A stretch of DNA of 64,000 nt from Dissulfuribacter thermophilus. GTDB lineage: Bacteria > Desulfobacterota > Dissulfuribacteria > Dissulfuribacterales > Dissulfuribacteraceae. Numbering within the stretch: the stretch's first letter is position 1; each line of letters begins with the position of its first letter. The position numbers and the translations under genes were made by a program. Of the stretch, positions 8,997 to 16,919 are shown in pieces. Location: assembly GCF_001687335.1 (NCBI RefSeq), contig NZ_MAGO01000007.1, positions 1 to 64,000 on the forward strand, written 5' to 3'. The notes under the pieces were generated by a model. It saw nothing but the letters and a program-made list of their open reading frames with translations, searched no databases and had not been told where the DNA came from.

Positions 8997-9944
8997 ATGA
9001 AGAAGTTCTTAATCTGTTTCATTTTAGTTGCAGGGTTTTTGGGGGCCCAGTGTAAGTGGGCATTTGCCAGCCAGGGTACATTGCTTCGTTTTTTAAAGCC
9101 AACCTATAAGGAAGGACCTGTCCCAATTGTTCTTGTAGCCTTTGGAACCAGCACAAAGGCCCAGGTAACTTTTGATCACATAGATAGGGAAATAAGAAAG
9201 GCCTTCCCTGGTCATGAGATTAGATGGGCTTTTACCTCAAGCATCATAAGGAAGAAAATGAATAAAAAATACGAGAAGCAAGGTAGTCCTAAGAGACTTA
9301 AAAGCCTTCAACAGGTCCTTTCAGATCTAGAGGCCAATGGCTATAGAAAGGCAGTGGTCCAGTCCCTTCACGTATTTCCAGGTGAGGAATGGATTCACAT
9401 ACTGAATCAGGGGAAAATCGATGGCTTGAGGATCTCTTATGGAGAACCATTATTTGCCACTTGGGAAGATGTAAACAAGATCCTAGACGACATCGTTAAA
9501 GACATCCCAAATCCCAAAGAAGGATGTGCAATACTTGCGGGACACGGGACCCCCAATACCTATTCTTCGCCAGCGACTGCAGTCTATTTGGCATTTGATA
9601 GGCTACTACATACAAGGTTTTCCAATTGCTTTTTGGGAAGCGTTGAAGGTATCCCTGATAAGGAAGATGCAATAAAAAGGGCGACATCCTATCCAAAAGA
9701 CTATGTGAAGATAATTCCCATAATGCTAGTGGCAGGCGATCACGTCATGAATGACATAATGGGGACTGAACCTGGTGAGGATGGGGAGCTGTCCTGGGCC
9801 TTGGAACTAAAAAAGGCTGGGAAAAAGGTGGAGGCACCAACTGTGACAATAAATGGAAAAAAATATTACAAAGGTCTTGGCTTCTATGAGGCCACTACTG
9901 AAGTAATTATAGAACATATCAGACAGGCTATGCGAGACCTTTAA
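8997..9944 (+). CDS. cbiK: Sirohydrochlorin cobaltochelatase CbiK, exported form
   Basis: Inserts Co2+ into sirohydrochlorin, the entry step of the anaerobic cobalamin route. Family motifs include PIVLVAFGTSTKAQ near residue 38, AGHGTPNTYSSPA near 181 with a metal-binding His, and AGDHVMNDIMG near 247 with a second His. The first 25 residues are a signal peptide (MKKFLICFILVAGFLGA), so the protein should be periplasmic, like the exported CbiK known from Desulfovibrio. AAAGGAGG lies just before the ATG. It is the first gene behind the B12 riboswitch. A periplasmic chelatase raises the question of how its product reaches the cytosolic Cbi enzymes. Length of 315 residues is about 25-50 longer than cytosolic CbiK, which the signal peptide explains. 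Confidence 0.93.
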   Translation: MKKFLICFILVAGFLGAQCKWAFASQGTLLRFLKPTYKEGPVPIVLVAFGTSTKAQVTFDHIDREIRKAFPGHEIRWAFTSSIIRKKMNKKYEKQGSPKRLKSLQQVLSDLEANGYRKAVVQSLHVFPGEEWIHILNQGKIDGLRISYGEPLFATWEDVNKILDDIVKDIPNPKEGCAILAGHGTPNTYSSPATAVYLAFDRLLHTRFSNCFLGSVEGIPDKEDAIKRATSYPKDYVKIIPIMLVAGDHVMNDIMGTEPGEDGELSWALELKKAGKKVEAPTVTINGKKYYKGLGFYEATTEVIIEHIRQAMRDL

Positions 9945-9945
9945 A

Positions 9946-10013
9946 AAGTTTTGAGTGTTGAGTTTTGAGTTGAAGGAATGGAATTAAAAAAGTTGTGAGT
10001 GTTGAGTTTTGAT
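9946..10013. repeat. Dispersed TTGAGTTTTGAGT repeat, copies 2 and 3
   Basis: Two units (9948-9979 and 9990-10012) of the same AGTTTTGAGTGTTGAGTTTTGA-like text as at 8505, separated by a short spacer, between cbiK and the porin gene. Confidence 0.8.
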
Positions 10014-10138
10014 CGGCTTTGGCGCTCCTTCTCTTGTTCTCAACCAGGAGCTTGGGAACGAGGTGAAAATGATATTGGCATAGAACATAGAACTAGAACC
10101 ACTGTTTATACAAAGAGGGATTCAAGGGAGGAAAAGTT

Positions 10139-11440
10139 ATGCAAAAAAATATTGGAAAATTGATCATGGGATTCTTTTGGACGATAATGCTGGTATTTGC
10201 TAATCCGGCGACTTCATTTTCGCAAACGTATGAAGAGTTAAAAAAAGAGATAAAATCTTTGGTGGATCAAAATAAAGCCCTTACAGAGCGCTTAAAAAAG
10301 GTGGAAACAGAGCTGAGTGAGCTTAAGGAGGGCCATGAGAAGGGATTAGAAATCGAGCCTCAAGAGGAGGGATCAATTTCTGGATTTTTGACTGATGCTG
10401 AAAAAAGGATCAATTTGAGTGGACTCCTTGAATTTGGCGGAGCCTATAGAGATACATCATATGACAATGGTGAGGATGTGACTGAAAGTGATTTGGTTAT
10501 GACAACAGTTGAGCTAGATTTTTCAGCAAAGCTAAACAAGTGGGTTGATGTAACAGGGGTACTACTCTATGAAGATCCAACCTTTGAAAGTGAGGAGACT
10601 AGTTTTGAGCTGGATTCAGCCTCAGTGGTGTTTGGAGCAGAAGAAGGTTTTCCTTTTACCCTGACCTTAGGGAAGGTCTATGTACCTTTCGGGGCCCTTT
10701 TGACCTATTTCCCAGATGATCCTCTAATTGACTCACCACTTACACTGCTTCTGGGAGAATCAAACGAAAAGACAGCGATCCTTGCCTATACTGATGGGGG
10801 ATTGACTGTATCTGTTTATGCCTACAACGGAGATGTGGAAGAAAAGGGAGAGGGAGAAAATAGATTGGAAAGCTATGGATTTGATGTTCATTTCGAATAT
10901 GGCTTGGATATGGAAGGCCTAAATTTTTATAAAAGGGGTGAAAAATTTAAGCATGATCCAAACAAGTGCATAGATTTCTTAATTGGTGGGTCATACATAT
11001 CCAATCTGGCAGATTCAGACTTTTTGTCAGATGCACTGGGTGATGAGATTGATCATTACGTTGGCGGAATGGATTTTTACGTGCATGCCGAACACCGTGG
11101 ATACTTCATTGCGGCTGAGTTCATGGGGGCTGTGAATCATTTTTCCGCAAATGACCTCAGTTCAGGTAACTCTGGGGCCAAGCCCTATGTTTGGAATATT
11201 GAAACAGGATTTAGCTATAACTGGTGGAAAAATCTTGAAGTGGCATTCAAGATTGCTGGCTCTTTTGATACTGAGGCCCTTGGGCTCCCTGAACGGCGTT
11301 ATGGTATTAACTTGAATCAGGAACTCTTTGAGGGAGTTACACTCTCTTTAGGCTATATACACGATCAATACCATGATATTGATATAGACAAACGTGATGA
11401 AAGAGAACTTTTATATGGCCAGATGGCTGTGGAATTCTAG
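10139..11440 (+). CDS. LbtU-like outer-membrane porin with N-terminal coiled coil
   Basis: Signal peptide (to about residue 29), then a heptad-patterned coiled coil (about residues 31-69, LKKEIKSLVDQNKALTERLK), then a beta-barrel of alternating strands ending in VEF with terminal Phe. This arrangement resembles the LbtU family of TonB-independent siderophore porins. No TonB box or plug domain is seen, so it is not BtuB. GGAGG lies eight bases before the ATG. It sits between cbiK and a BtuF-like binding protein, and that binding-protein frame begins inside its last codons, so a role in uptake of cobalt, corrinoid or metal chelate across the outer membrane is plausible. Family assignment is from overall pattern, not from diagnostic residues. 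Confidence 0.78.
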   Translation: MQKNIGKLIMGFFWTIMLVFANPATSFSQTYEELKKEIKSLVDQNKALTERLKKVETELSELKEGHEKGLEIEPQEEGSISGFLTDAEKRINLSGLLEFGGAYRDTSYDNGEDVTESDLVMTTVELDFSAKLNKWVDVTGVLLYEDPTFESEETSFELDSASVVFGAEEGFPFTLTLGKVYVPFGALLTYFPDDPLIDSPLTLLLGESNEKTAILAYTDGGLTVSVYAYNGDVEEKGEGENRLESYGFDVHFEYGLDMEGLNFYKRGEKFKHDPNKCIDFLIGGSYISNLADSDFLSDALGDEIDHYVGGMDFYVHAEHRGYFIAAEFMGAVNHFSANDLSSGNSGAKPYVWNIETGFSYNWWKNLEVAFKIAGSFDTEALGLPERRYGINLNQELFEGVTLSLGYIHDQYHDIDIDKRDERELLYGQMAVEF

Positions 11441-12347
11441 TCTATTATTTTTATTTGTCTTCTCCTGCCTTGTAAGGACTGCATCCGCCCTTACGATTGT
11501 AGACGATAGGGGAAAGACTATTGAACTCAAGGCCCCAGCAAGGCGTATCATAGCCCTGTATGGGGCCTTTAATGAGATTATTGCAGCCCTTGGAAGAGAG
11601 GAGCTGTTGATTGCCCGTACAAAGGCAGACAGAGACCCTGCCTCGATCCTTAAGCTACCTGAAATAGGGACCCACATGAGACCCAACGTTGAGTTGATTG
11701 TCTCTTTAAAGCCAGATCTCATTCTTCAGAGTACAGGTAGAAGGCTTGCCCTTGAGCCAGTTAGGGCCCTTGAAAACATGGGGTTTAAAGTTGCAGTGTT
11801 TAATCCAAATTCCATAACTGGCCTTTACACTACGATACTTAGGATTGGGATACTTATAGGAGAGGAGAAAAAGGCCAAGGTCTTAGTAGAATCTATGAAA
11901 AATCGTATAGAACATATACAGAGACATCACATGGGGAAGAGGGCTCCACGGGTATTTTTTGAAGTAAGGTACCCCAATCTGCTTGGGGCAGGGGGGAACA
12001 ACATTGTCAACGAAATTATAGAGAAGGCCGGAGGTATTAACTGTTTCTCAGGGGTAAAAAAGAAGTTTGTAAGGCCAGGCCTTGAGTCTGTTCTAAAGTG
12101 TGATCCAGATTTTTACATCATACAAAAAGGCCCTATGAATCGGGCCCCTGGAAATCCTGAGAATAGGCCCAACTTTATGCTCTTAAGGGCGATACGAGAA
12201 GGTCACTGGCTGATGGTGCCTGAAGGCAAATACTCTCGTCCAACACCAAATATAGTTGAGGCCATAGAGGAGCTCTCAAAGGTGTTTATGGAATATGACG
12301 ACCTCAATGGGCAACAGGGTATGACAAGTATGGAGGACTCTAAGTGA
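11415..12347 (+). CDS. BtuF/FepB-type ABC substrate-binding protein
   Basis: Periplasmic substrate-binding protein of the cobalamin/iron-siderophore class. The N-terminus is a signal peptide (MARWLWNSSLLFLFVFSCLV… cleaved after TASA), followed by ALTIVDDRGKTIELKAPARRI, the usual first strand of the family, and VELIVSLKPDLIL near residue 90. ATG 11415 is chosen since it gives a clean signal peptide; ATG 11394 is also in frame. Either way the gene starts inside the end of the porin gene. It should serve the permease/ATPase pair at 6650-8475. The GTG of cbiA overlaps its stop, which ties it to the cob operon and to a corrinoid-type substrate. Confidence 0.88.
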   Translation: MARWLWNSSLLFLFVFSCLVRTASALTIVDDRGKTIELKAPARRIIALYGAFNEIIAALGREELLIARTKADRDPASILKLPEIGTHMRPNVELIVSLKPDLILQSTGRRLALEPVRALENMGFKVAVFNPNSITGLYTTILRIGILIGEEKKAKVLVESMKNRIEHIQRHHMGKRAPRVFFEVRYPNLLGAGGNNIVNEIIEKAGGINCFSGVKKKFVRPGLESVLKCDPDFYIIQKGPMNRAPGNPENRPNFMLLRAIREGHWLMVPEGKYSRPTPNIVEAIEELSKVFMEYDDLNGQQGMTSMEDSK

Positions 12348-13720
12348 AGGCCATTTTGATTGCTGGTACCAAGAGCGGTGTTGGAAAGACGACTATTACT
12401 TTAGGTCTCTTGGGTGCCTTAAAAAGGAGGGGCTTGAAGGTTCAGGCATTCAAGGTGGGGCCGGATTTTATAGATCCAGGACTTCATGCACTATTAACTG
12501 GTATTCCAAGTCACAATCTAGACACCTGGATGCTCTCCAATGAAGAGAACATTAAAATTTTTCATAAATATGCAAATCTTTCAGATATATCCGTATTAGA
12601 AGGTGTGATGGGCCTATTTGACGGTGCCCCAGGAAGTGCTGAACATGGCTCTACAGCTCATCTTGCAAAGATTTTAGAGGTCCCTGTTGTCCTTGTAATA
12701 GATTGTCACGGACTTGCAAGGTCTATCCTGCCTTTAATCAAGGGTTTTCTTGAATACGATAGGGCTGTCCCTATTAAAGGCGTCATCTTAAATAGGGTTG
12801 GAAGTCCCAATCATGAGGCTTTTTTGAGAAGAATCATAGCCTCTGATTTCCCAGAGTTAAATGTCATTGGAGCGATACCTAGAAAAGATGAAATGCTGAT
12901 TCCTTCGCGTCACCTGGGGCTATTTACAGCAGGGGAAATAAAAGATGATATTGGGATTATCAATGAGATAACCGATAGGATCTCAAAAGCAGTAGACCTA
13001 GATACCCTTTTGGAAATTGCATGGAAAGGAGAACGAATACCCTGTGAGCCTTCAGGAAAAACTGTAGGAGTGTTTTCAGCTCCTGAGGTTACAATTGGTG
13101 TCCCGATGGATGAGGCATTCTGTTTTTATTACGAAGAGAACCTAGACGCACTCAGGCGCGCTGGTGCAAAGATAGCGCGCTTTTCACCTTTAAGGGACGA
13201 AAGACTTCCAGAAATAGATGCCATATATATAGGAGGGGGGTATCCAGAGCTATACGCAAAGGAGCTTTCACAAAATACATCTATAATCGGGGAGTTAAGA
13301 AAGAGAGTATTGAATGGGATGCCATGTTATGGGGAATGTGGAGGCATGATGTATCTTTCCAGGGGGATCTACCTTGAAGGCGGGGATTTTTATCCAATGC
13401 TAGGGGTTCTTCCCTTCTCAGTACGAATGCTCCCCTTTTTAAAGTCACTGGGTTACCGAGAGGTGGAATTTTTAAGAGATACAATACTGGGAATCAAGGG
13501 CTTAAGGGCTCGTGGGCATGAATTTCACTACTCCGAAAGGGTGGATGAGTTTTCAATGGAACACTGTGCCTATAGTTCAAAAAATGCCTTGGGCAAGGCA
13601 ATGGGCGACAAGGGTTTTGTTGAAGGAAATATCCTTTCAAGTTATGTTCACCTTCATTTTTTGAGCAATAGAGAGATTGCCAGGAATTTTGTAAATAGGA
13701 TCAAGGAAACAATAGAATGA
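12344..13720 (+). CDS. cbiA: Cobyrinic acid a,c-diamide synthase CbiA
   Basis: ATP- and glutamine-dependent amidation of the a and c side chains of cobyrinate, in the cytosol. N-terminal dethiobiotin-synthetase-like ATPase with P-loop GTKSGVGKTT (residues 8-17). C-terminal class I glutaminase-like domain with YIGGGYPELYAKEL near 290 and GECGGMMYL, whose Cys (about 332) is the expected nucleophile. HFHYSERV-type text near residue 395 also fits the family. 458 residues is the normal length. The GTG start overlaps the binding-protein stop by four bases and the stop overlaps cbiC by four bases, so these genes are coupled. Confidence 0.96.
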   Translation: MKAILIAGTKSGVGKTTITLGLLGALKRRGLKVQAFKVGPDFIDPGLHALLTGIPSHNLDTWMLSNEENIKIFHKYANLSDISVLEGVMGLFDGAPGSAEHGSTAHLAKILEVPVVLVIDCHGLARSILPLIKGFLEYDRAVPIKGVILNRVGSPNHEAFLRRIIASDFPELNVIGAIPRKDEMLIPSRHLGLFTAGEIKDDIGIINEITDRISKAVDLDTLLEIAWKGERIPCEPSGKTVGVFSAPEVTIGVPMDEAFCFYYEENLDALRRAGAKIARFSPLRDERLPEIDAIYIGGGYPELYAKELSQNTSIIGELRKRVLNGMPCYGECGGMMYLSRGIYLEGGDFYPMLGVLPFSVRMLPFLKSLGYREVEFLRDTILGIKGLRARGHEFHYSERVDEFSMEHCAYSSKNALGKAMGDKGFVEGNILSSYVHLHFLSNREIARNFVNRIKETIE

Positions 13721-14376
13721 AGCTTTTAATGGACCCTGCAAAGATAGAGGAAGAGAGCTTTAGAAGGATAGAAGCCCTTTTGCCAGCCTCCATAAAAGGT
13801 CAGTTTTCCCGTGGTGAATGGGAGGTAACTAGGCGCATTATTCACACAACTGGAGATCCTGAATTTTATAGACTCGTGAGATTTTCAAAGGGTGCAGTTG
13901 ATGAGGGAGTAAAGGCATTACTGGAAAAAAAAGGTGTCTATGCAGACACAAGAATGCTCCTTTCAGGTATAAGTACAGGGAGATTGAAAGAGCTCAGTGT
14001 ATCCGCATCTTGTCTGATCAATGACCATGAGGTCGTACGACGTGCGAAGGAATCCTCCATAACTAGGGCCGCTGCTAGTATTGAATTACTGATTGATAGG
14101 CAAAAAGAAGGCATGGATACAGGGATTGTTGCCATTGGTAATGCTCCAACGGCCCTTTTTTATCTCCTCGATGCCATAAAGGAGATATCCTGGAGACCCA
14201 GCCTTATAATTGGGACTCCCGTAGGGTTTGTTGGTGCAGAGGAATCAAAAGAGGCCTTAATGGCATCTGGTGTCCCCTATATAACATGTGTAGGCACAAG
14301 GGGCGGTTCTACAGTTGCAGCGAGCATTGTAAATGCCTTGGCAATAATGGCTCTTAGAAAAAAGACGATAACCTAA
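13717..14376 (+). CDS. cbiC: Cobalt-precorrin-8 methylmutase CbiC
   Basis: Moves the C11 methyl to C12 to give cobyrinic acid. Family features: IIHTTGDP with the catalytic His43, LINDHEVVRRA near residue 100, AIGNAPTALF near 140, PVGFVGAEESKEAL near 168 and GTRGGSTVAA near 190. 219 residues, the usual length. ATGA overlap with cbiA. A palindromic repeat begins at its stop codon, so the transcript may be processed or end here before cbiL. Confidence 0.96.
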   Translation: MKLLMDPAKIEEESFRRIEALLPASIKGQFSRGEWEVTRRIIHTTGDPEFYRLVRFSKGAVDEGVKALLEKKGVYADTRMLLSGISTGRLKELSVSASCLINDHEVVRRAKESSITRAAASIELLIDRQKEGMDTGIVAIGNAPTALFYLLDAIKEISWRPSLIIGTPVGFVGAEESKEALMASGVPYITCVGTRGGSTVAASIVNALAIMALRKKTIT

Positions 14377-14455
14377 ATCCTGCACGGCAAAAGGGGACAA
14401 AAAATGATTTTACCGCCTTGCATATTGGGCAAACTCGCCAATTGTAGGATTTAGG
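14371..14455. repeat. Palindromic intergenic repeat, family A copy 1
   Basis: Bounded by ACCTAAATCCTGCA and its near-perfect inverse TGTAGGATTTAGG. The interior holds CGGCAAAAGGGGAC and TTGGGCAAACTCGCCAATTG, both almost identical to the element at 57559-57695. It begins on the last codon of cbiC. Confidence 0.85.
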
Positions 14456-14487
14456 GACAAATGTAGAAGTTGAGAAAGGTTAGAGTA

Positions 14488-15216
14488 ATGGAAGAGAAAA
14501 GTCTAAGACTAGGCAAGCTTTATGGTATTGGTGTTGGCCCAGGAGACCCAGAACTTATAACTCTCAAGGCCATTAGGATATTAAGAGAGGTGGAATCAAT
14601 ATTTGCGGCATCTTCTAGCTCAAATGAATACAGCATTGCCCTATCCATAGTTGACAAGCACATCGGAGGACGGCCTGTCATAGGGCTGCCTTTTCCTATG
14701 ACCCGTGACAAGGAAGTATTAAAACGCGCTTGGCTAGAAAATGCCCAAAAGGTGCTCGGTTGCCTTAGAGAAGGCAGGGATTGTGCTTTTATTACCTTAG
14801 GAGACCCCCTTACCTATTCGACTTTTTGTCACCTCATGAGGACAGTGAAAGAATTGGAACCAACTGTAGAAGTCGTGACCGTACCAGGAATTACCTCTTA
14901 TCATGCTGCAGCAGCTAAGCTGAATTATCCAATTGCAGAGGGAGACAAGGGGTTTTACGTGGTGTCAGGTGTAAACGGTGGTCGACATATAAAAGAGGCC
15001 CTTATAAAGTCGGATACCGTATTCGTACTTAAGACCTACCGGGAATTTTCTAATATCAAACAGGTACTAGAGGAGCTTCAGCTTCTGGAAGATGCAGTGC
15101 TCGTAAAGAAGATAGGGATGGAAGATGAAGAGATTAAGAGGGGCGTAGAGGATCTTTCAGAAGATGCAAAATTACCTTACCTCACTCTCCTTGTGGTTAA
15201 AAACAGTAGTGCTTAG
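14488..15216 (+). CDS. cbiL: Cobalt-precorrin-2 C20-methyltransferase CbiL
   Basis: SAM-dependent methylation at C20 of the cobalt-precorrin ring. Tetrapyrrole methylase fold with GIGVGPGDPELITLKA at the N-terminus, LGDPLTYSTFCHL near residue 99 and VPGITSYHAAAAKLN near 131, all typical of CbiL/CobI. ATG 14488 is chosen because GAAAGG precedes it; a TTG at 14470 is possible. 242 residues, normal length. It lies between two repeat elements (14371-14455 and 15320-15574). Confidence 0.94.
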   Translation: MEEKSLRLGKLYGIGVGPGDPELITLKAIRILREVESIFAASSSSNEYSIALSIVDKHIGGRPVIGLPFPMTRDKEVLKRAWLENAQKVLGCLREGRDCAFITLGDPLTYSTFCHLMRTVKELEPTVEVVTVPGITSYHAAAAKLNYPIAEGDKGFYVVSGVNGGRHIKEALIKSDTVFVLKTYREFSNIKQVLEELQLLEDAVLVKKIGMEDEEIKRGVEDLSEDAKLPYLTLLVVKNSSA

Positions 15217-15319
15217 GCCCTAGACGCCTATTTTTCTCACCTCATTAGCTGCCATCTAGGATTTGCATTGTAGGAATTAGATGGTATTGGTTAGAGGGCT
15301 GCCTGGGGCTTTCGTTTAT

Positions 15320-15574
15320 CCCAGATTATGCACTTCAAATGCCTGAGAAAAGGATTTTTCCTGAATAATTCAATAGTTATCTGCATCTTTTTAGTTAGTG
15401 CCTTCATCCAAAAGGTGAAGCTTTATCAGTCAATAAAATCTCAGGCATTTGAAGCCGCAAGGGGCTCGCAATTTTACCGAATCTGCTGCGTTGTCGGGCA
15501 CTTGAAGTACCTAAGTACGTCTGCATACCCTCCGCCTTGCATTTTCGGCAAACTTGCGAGCTGCATAATCTGGG
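15320..15574. repeat. Large nested inverted-repeat element, family B copy 1
   Basis: Fills most of the 404-base gap between cbiL and cbiD. Outer arms CCCAGATTATGCA (15320-15332) and TGCATAATCTGGG (15562-15574) are perfect inverses. Inner arms CTTCAAATGCCTGAGA (15333-15348) and TCTCAGGCATTTGAAG (15439-15454) are also perfect. A third pair, GCTCGCAATTTTACCGAA / TTCGGCAAACTTGCGAGC, is imperfect. The right half holds CTGCGTTGTCG…GCCTTGCAT, shared with 57706-57800. No real gene is seen here. Confidence 0.85.
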
Positions 15575-15621
15575 TTTATTTTCAGGCCAGTCCCATACCA
15601 GTATAACAGGTATAACAGCTC

Positions 15622-16716
15622 ATGAAGAAAGTAAAATTACGGTGGGGTTACACTACAGGTACATGTGCTGCTGCTGCTACAAAGGCCGCACTGTTGAAGC
15701 TCATTACAGGAGGGGTGCATGAGAAAGTGGATGTCTCCCTTCCTGGGGGAAAATCACTTCAAATCAAGATAGAGAGAACTGAGTGCTTAAAAAAGAGTGT
15801 GATAGCAACAGTAATCAAAGATGGAGGTGATGACCCGGACTGTACCCATGGGGCTGAGATTCAGTCCAGGGTTACCCTCGTTGACGACGCTAAAAAGGAG
15901 GTAGTTCTTACAGGAGGACAAGGGGTTGGTCTTATAACAAAGCCAGGCCTGGTACTTCCACCTGGAGAGCCCGCCATAAACCCAGTCCCAAGGCAGATGA
16001 TAAGACAAGCTATTAATGAGGCATTAGTGAATACGGGCAACGATGTCCTGGCCAGTTCAGTCCATGTGGAGATAATAGTCCCGAGGGGAGAAGAACTTTC
16101 AAAAGAGACTCTAAATCCCAGGCTGGGCATCATTGGCGGTATCTCGATATTGGGTACAACAGGGCTTGTAAAGCCTTTTTCCCACGGTGCCTATCGTGCA
16201 ACCATCTACACAGCACTTAAGGTTGCCCAGGCAAGTGGCATAAAACAGATATTTCTAGTTACAGGATCAACTACTGACAAATTTTCTAGGCAGTTAAATC
16301 CATCGGCCCCAGAGGTTGCGTTTTGTCAAATGGGAGATTACGTGAAATTCTCCATGGAGTGGGCCTCAAAATTGGATTTTATAAGGATTTGTGTCTATGC
16401 TTTTTGGGGCAAGACCATAAAGATGGCTCAAGGACTTGGTCAGACCCATGCATCGATTGGCGCAGTTGATTTCGATCTTTTAGCACGATTGACTCAAAAT
16501 GTTACCAATGATGCGAAAATAATTTCGTCGATCAAAACTGCTAACACAGCACGTCTGGCCCTTGAGCTCTTAAAGGAAAATGGGCTCAGATCAGTTATAA
16601 GAGAGGTAGCAGTACTTGCCCTAAAGAATCTAAAGTCTTACACGATTAAGAATATCCCTGTTTGCTTCAACCTTTTAGATTATGATGGAACTGTTTTAGA
16701 AAGGATTGAGCATTGA
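15622..16716 (+). CDS. cbiD: Cobalt-precorrin-5B C1-methyltransferase CbiD
   Basis: SAM-dependent methylation at C1 in the anaerobic pathway; CbiD is specific to the early-cobalt route, so it confirms that type here. Family hallmarks: RWGYTTGTCAAAATKAA at residues 7-23, VTLTGG-type loop (VVLTGGQGVGLITKPGL near 95) and GGISILGTTGLVKPFS near 172. 364 residues, normal. No strong ribosome binding site is visible right before the ATG. It follows the large repeat element, so it may need its own promoter or read-through. Confidence 0.96.
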   Translation: MKKVKLRWGYTTGTCAAAATKAALLKLITGGVHEKVDVSLPGGKSLQIKIERTECLKKSVIATVIKDGGDDPDCTHGAEIQSRVTLVDDAKKEVVLTGGQGVGLITKPGLVLPPGEPAINPVPRQMIRQAINEALVNTGNDVLASSVHVEIIVPRGEELSKETLNPRLGIIGGISILGTTGLVKPFSHGAYRATIYTALKVAQASGIKQIFLVTGSTTDKFSRQLNPSAPEVAFCQMGDYVKFSMEWASKLDFIRICVYAFWGKTIKMAQGLGQTHASIGAVDFDLLARLTQNVTNDAKIISSIKTANTARLALELLKENGLRSVIREVAVLALKNLKSYTIKNIPVCFNLLDYDGTVLERIEH

Positions 16717-16919
16717 AGTTATTTGGTAGTTGATAATCTATTATAGAGGGGTAGCTCTAGATGTCTAGATTTCATGCCTTTTCCCGATAGGGGAAAATGA
16801 ACTAACTAATCAGATGAAGGTATTAACCCCGTCTAAATTTCCTTTTAAGGTAGATACGGTGAATTGTTATTGGAGAGAGTTTAATAACTATTTTAGAGCA
16901 AATTCAATTAGTAAATGAT
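16717..16919. other. Gap between cbiD and cbiET
   Basis: AT-rich, no coding frame. A small palindrome TTTTCCCGATAGGGGAAAA lies near 16779-16797. No clear ribosome binding site precedes the ATG of cbiET. Confidence 0.4.

Noticed and set aside
8801-9055. Plus-strand frame of 84 codons before cbiK
   Set aside because: It lies on the riboswitch and its terminator and overlaps the cbiK start in another frame.
15328-15606. Plus-strand frame of 92 codons between cbiL and cbiD
   Set aside because: It runs through the inverted-repeat element, has no ribosome binding site or known family, and its residues simply reflect the palindromic DNA.
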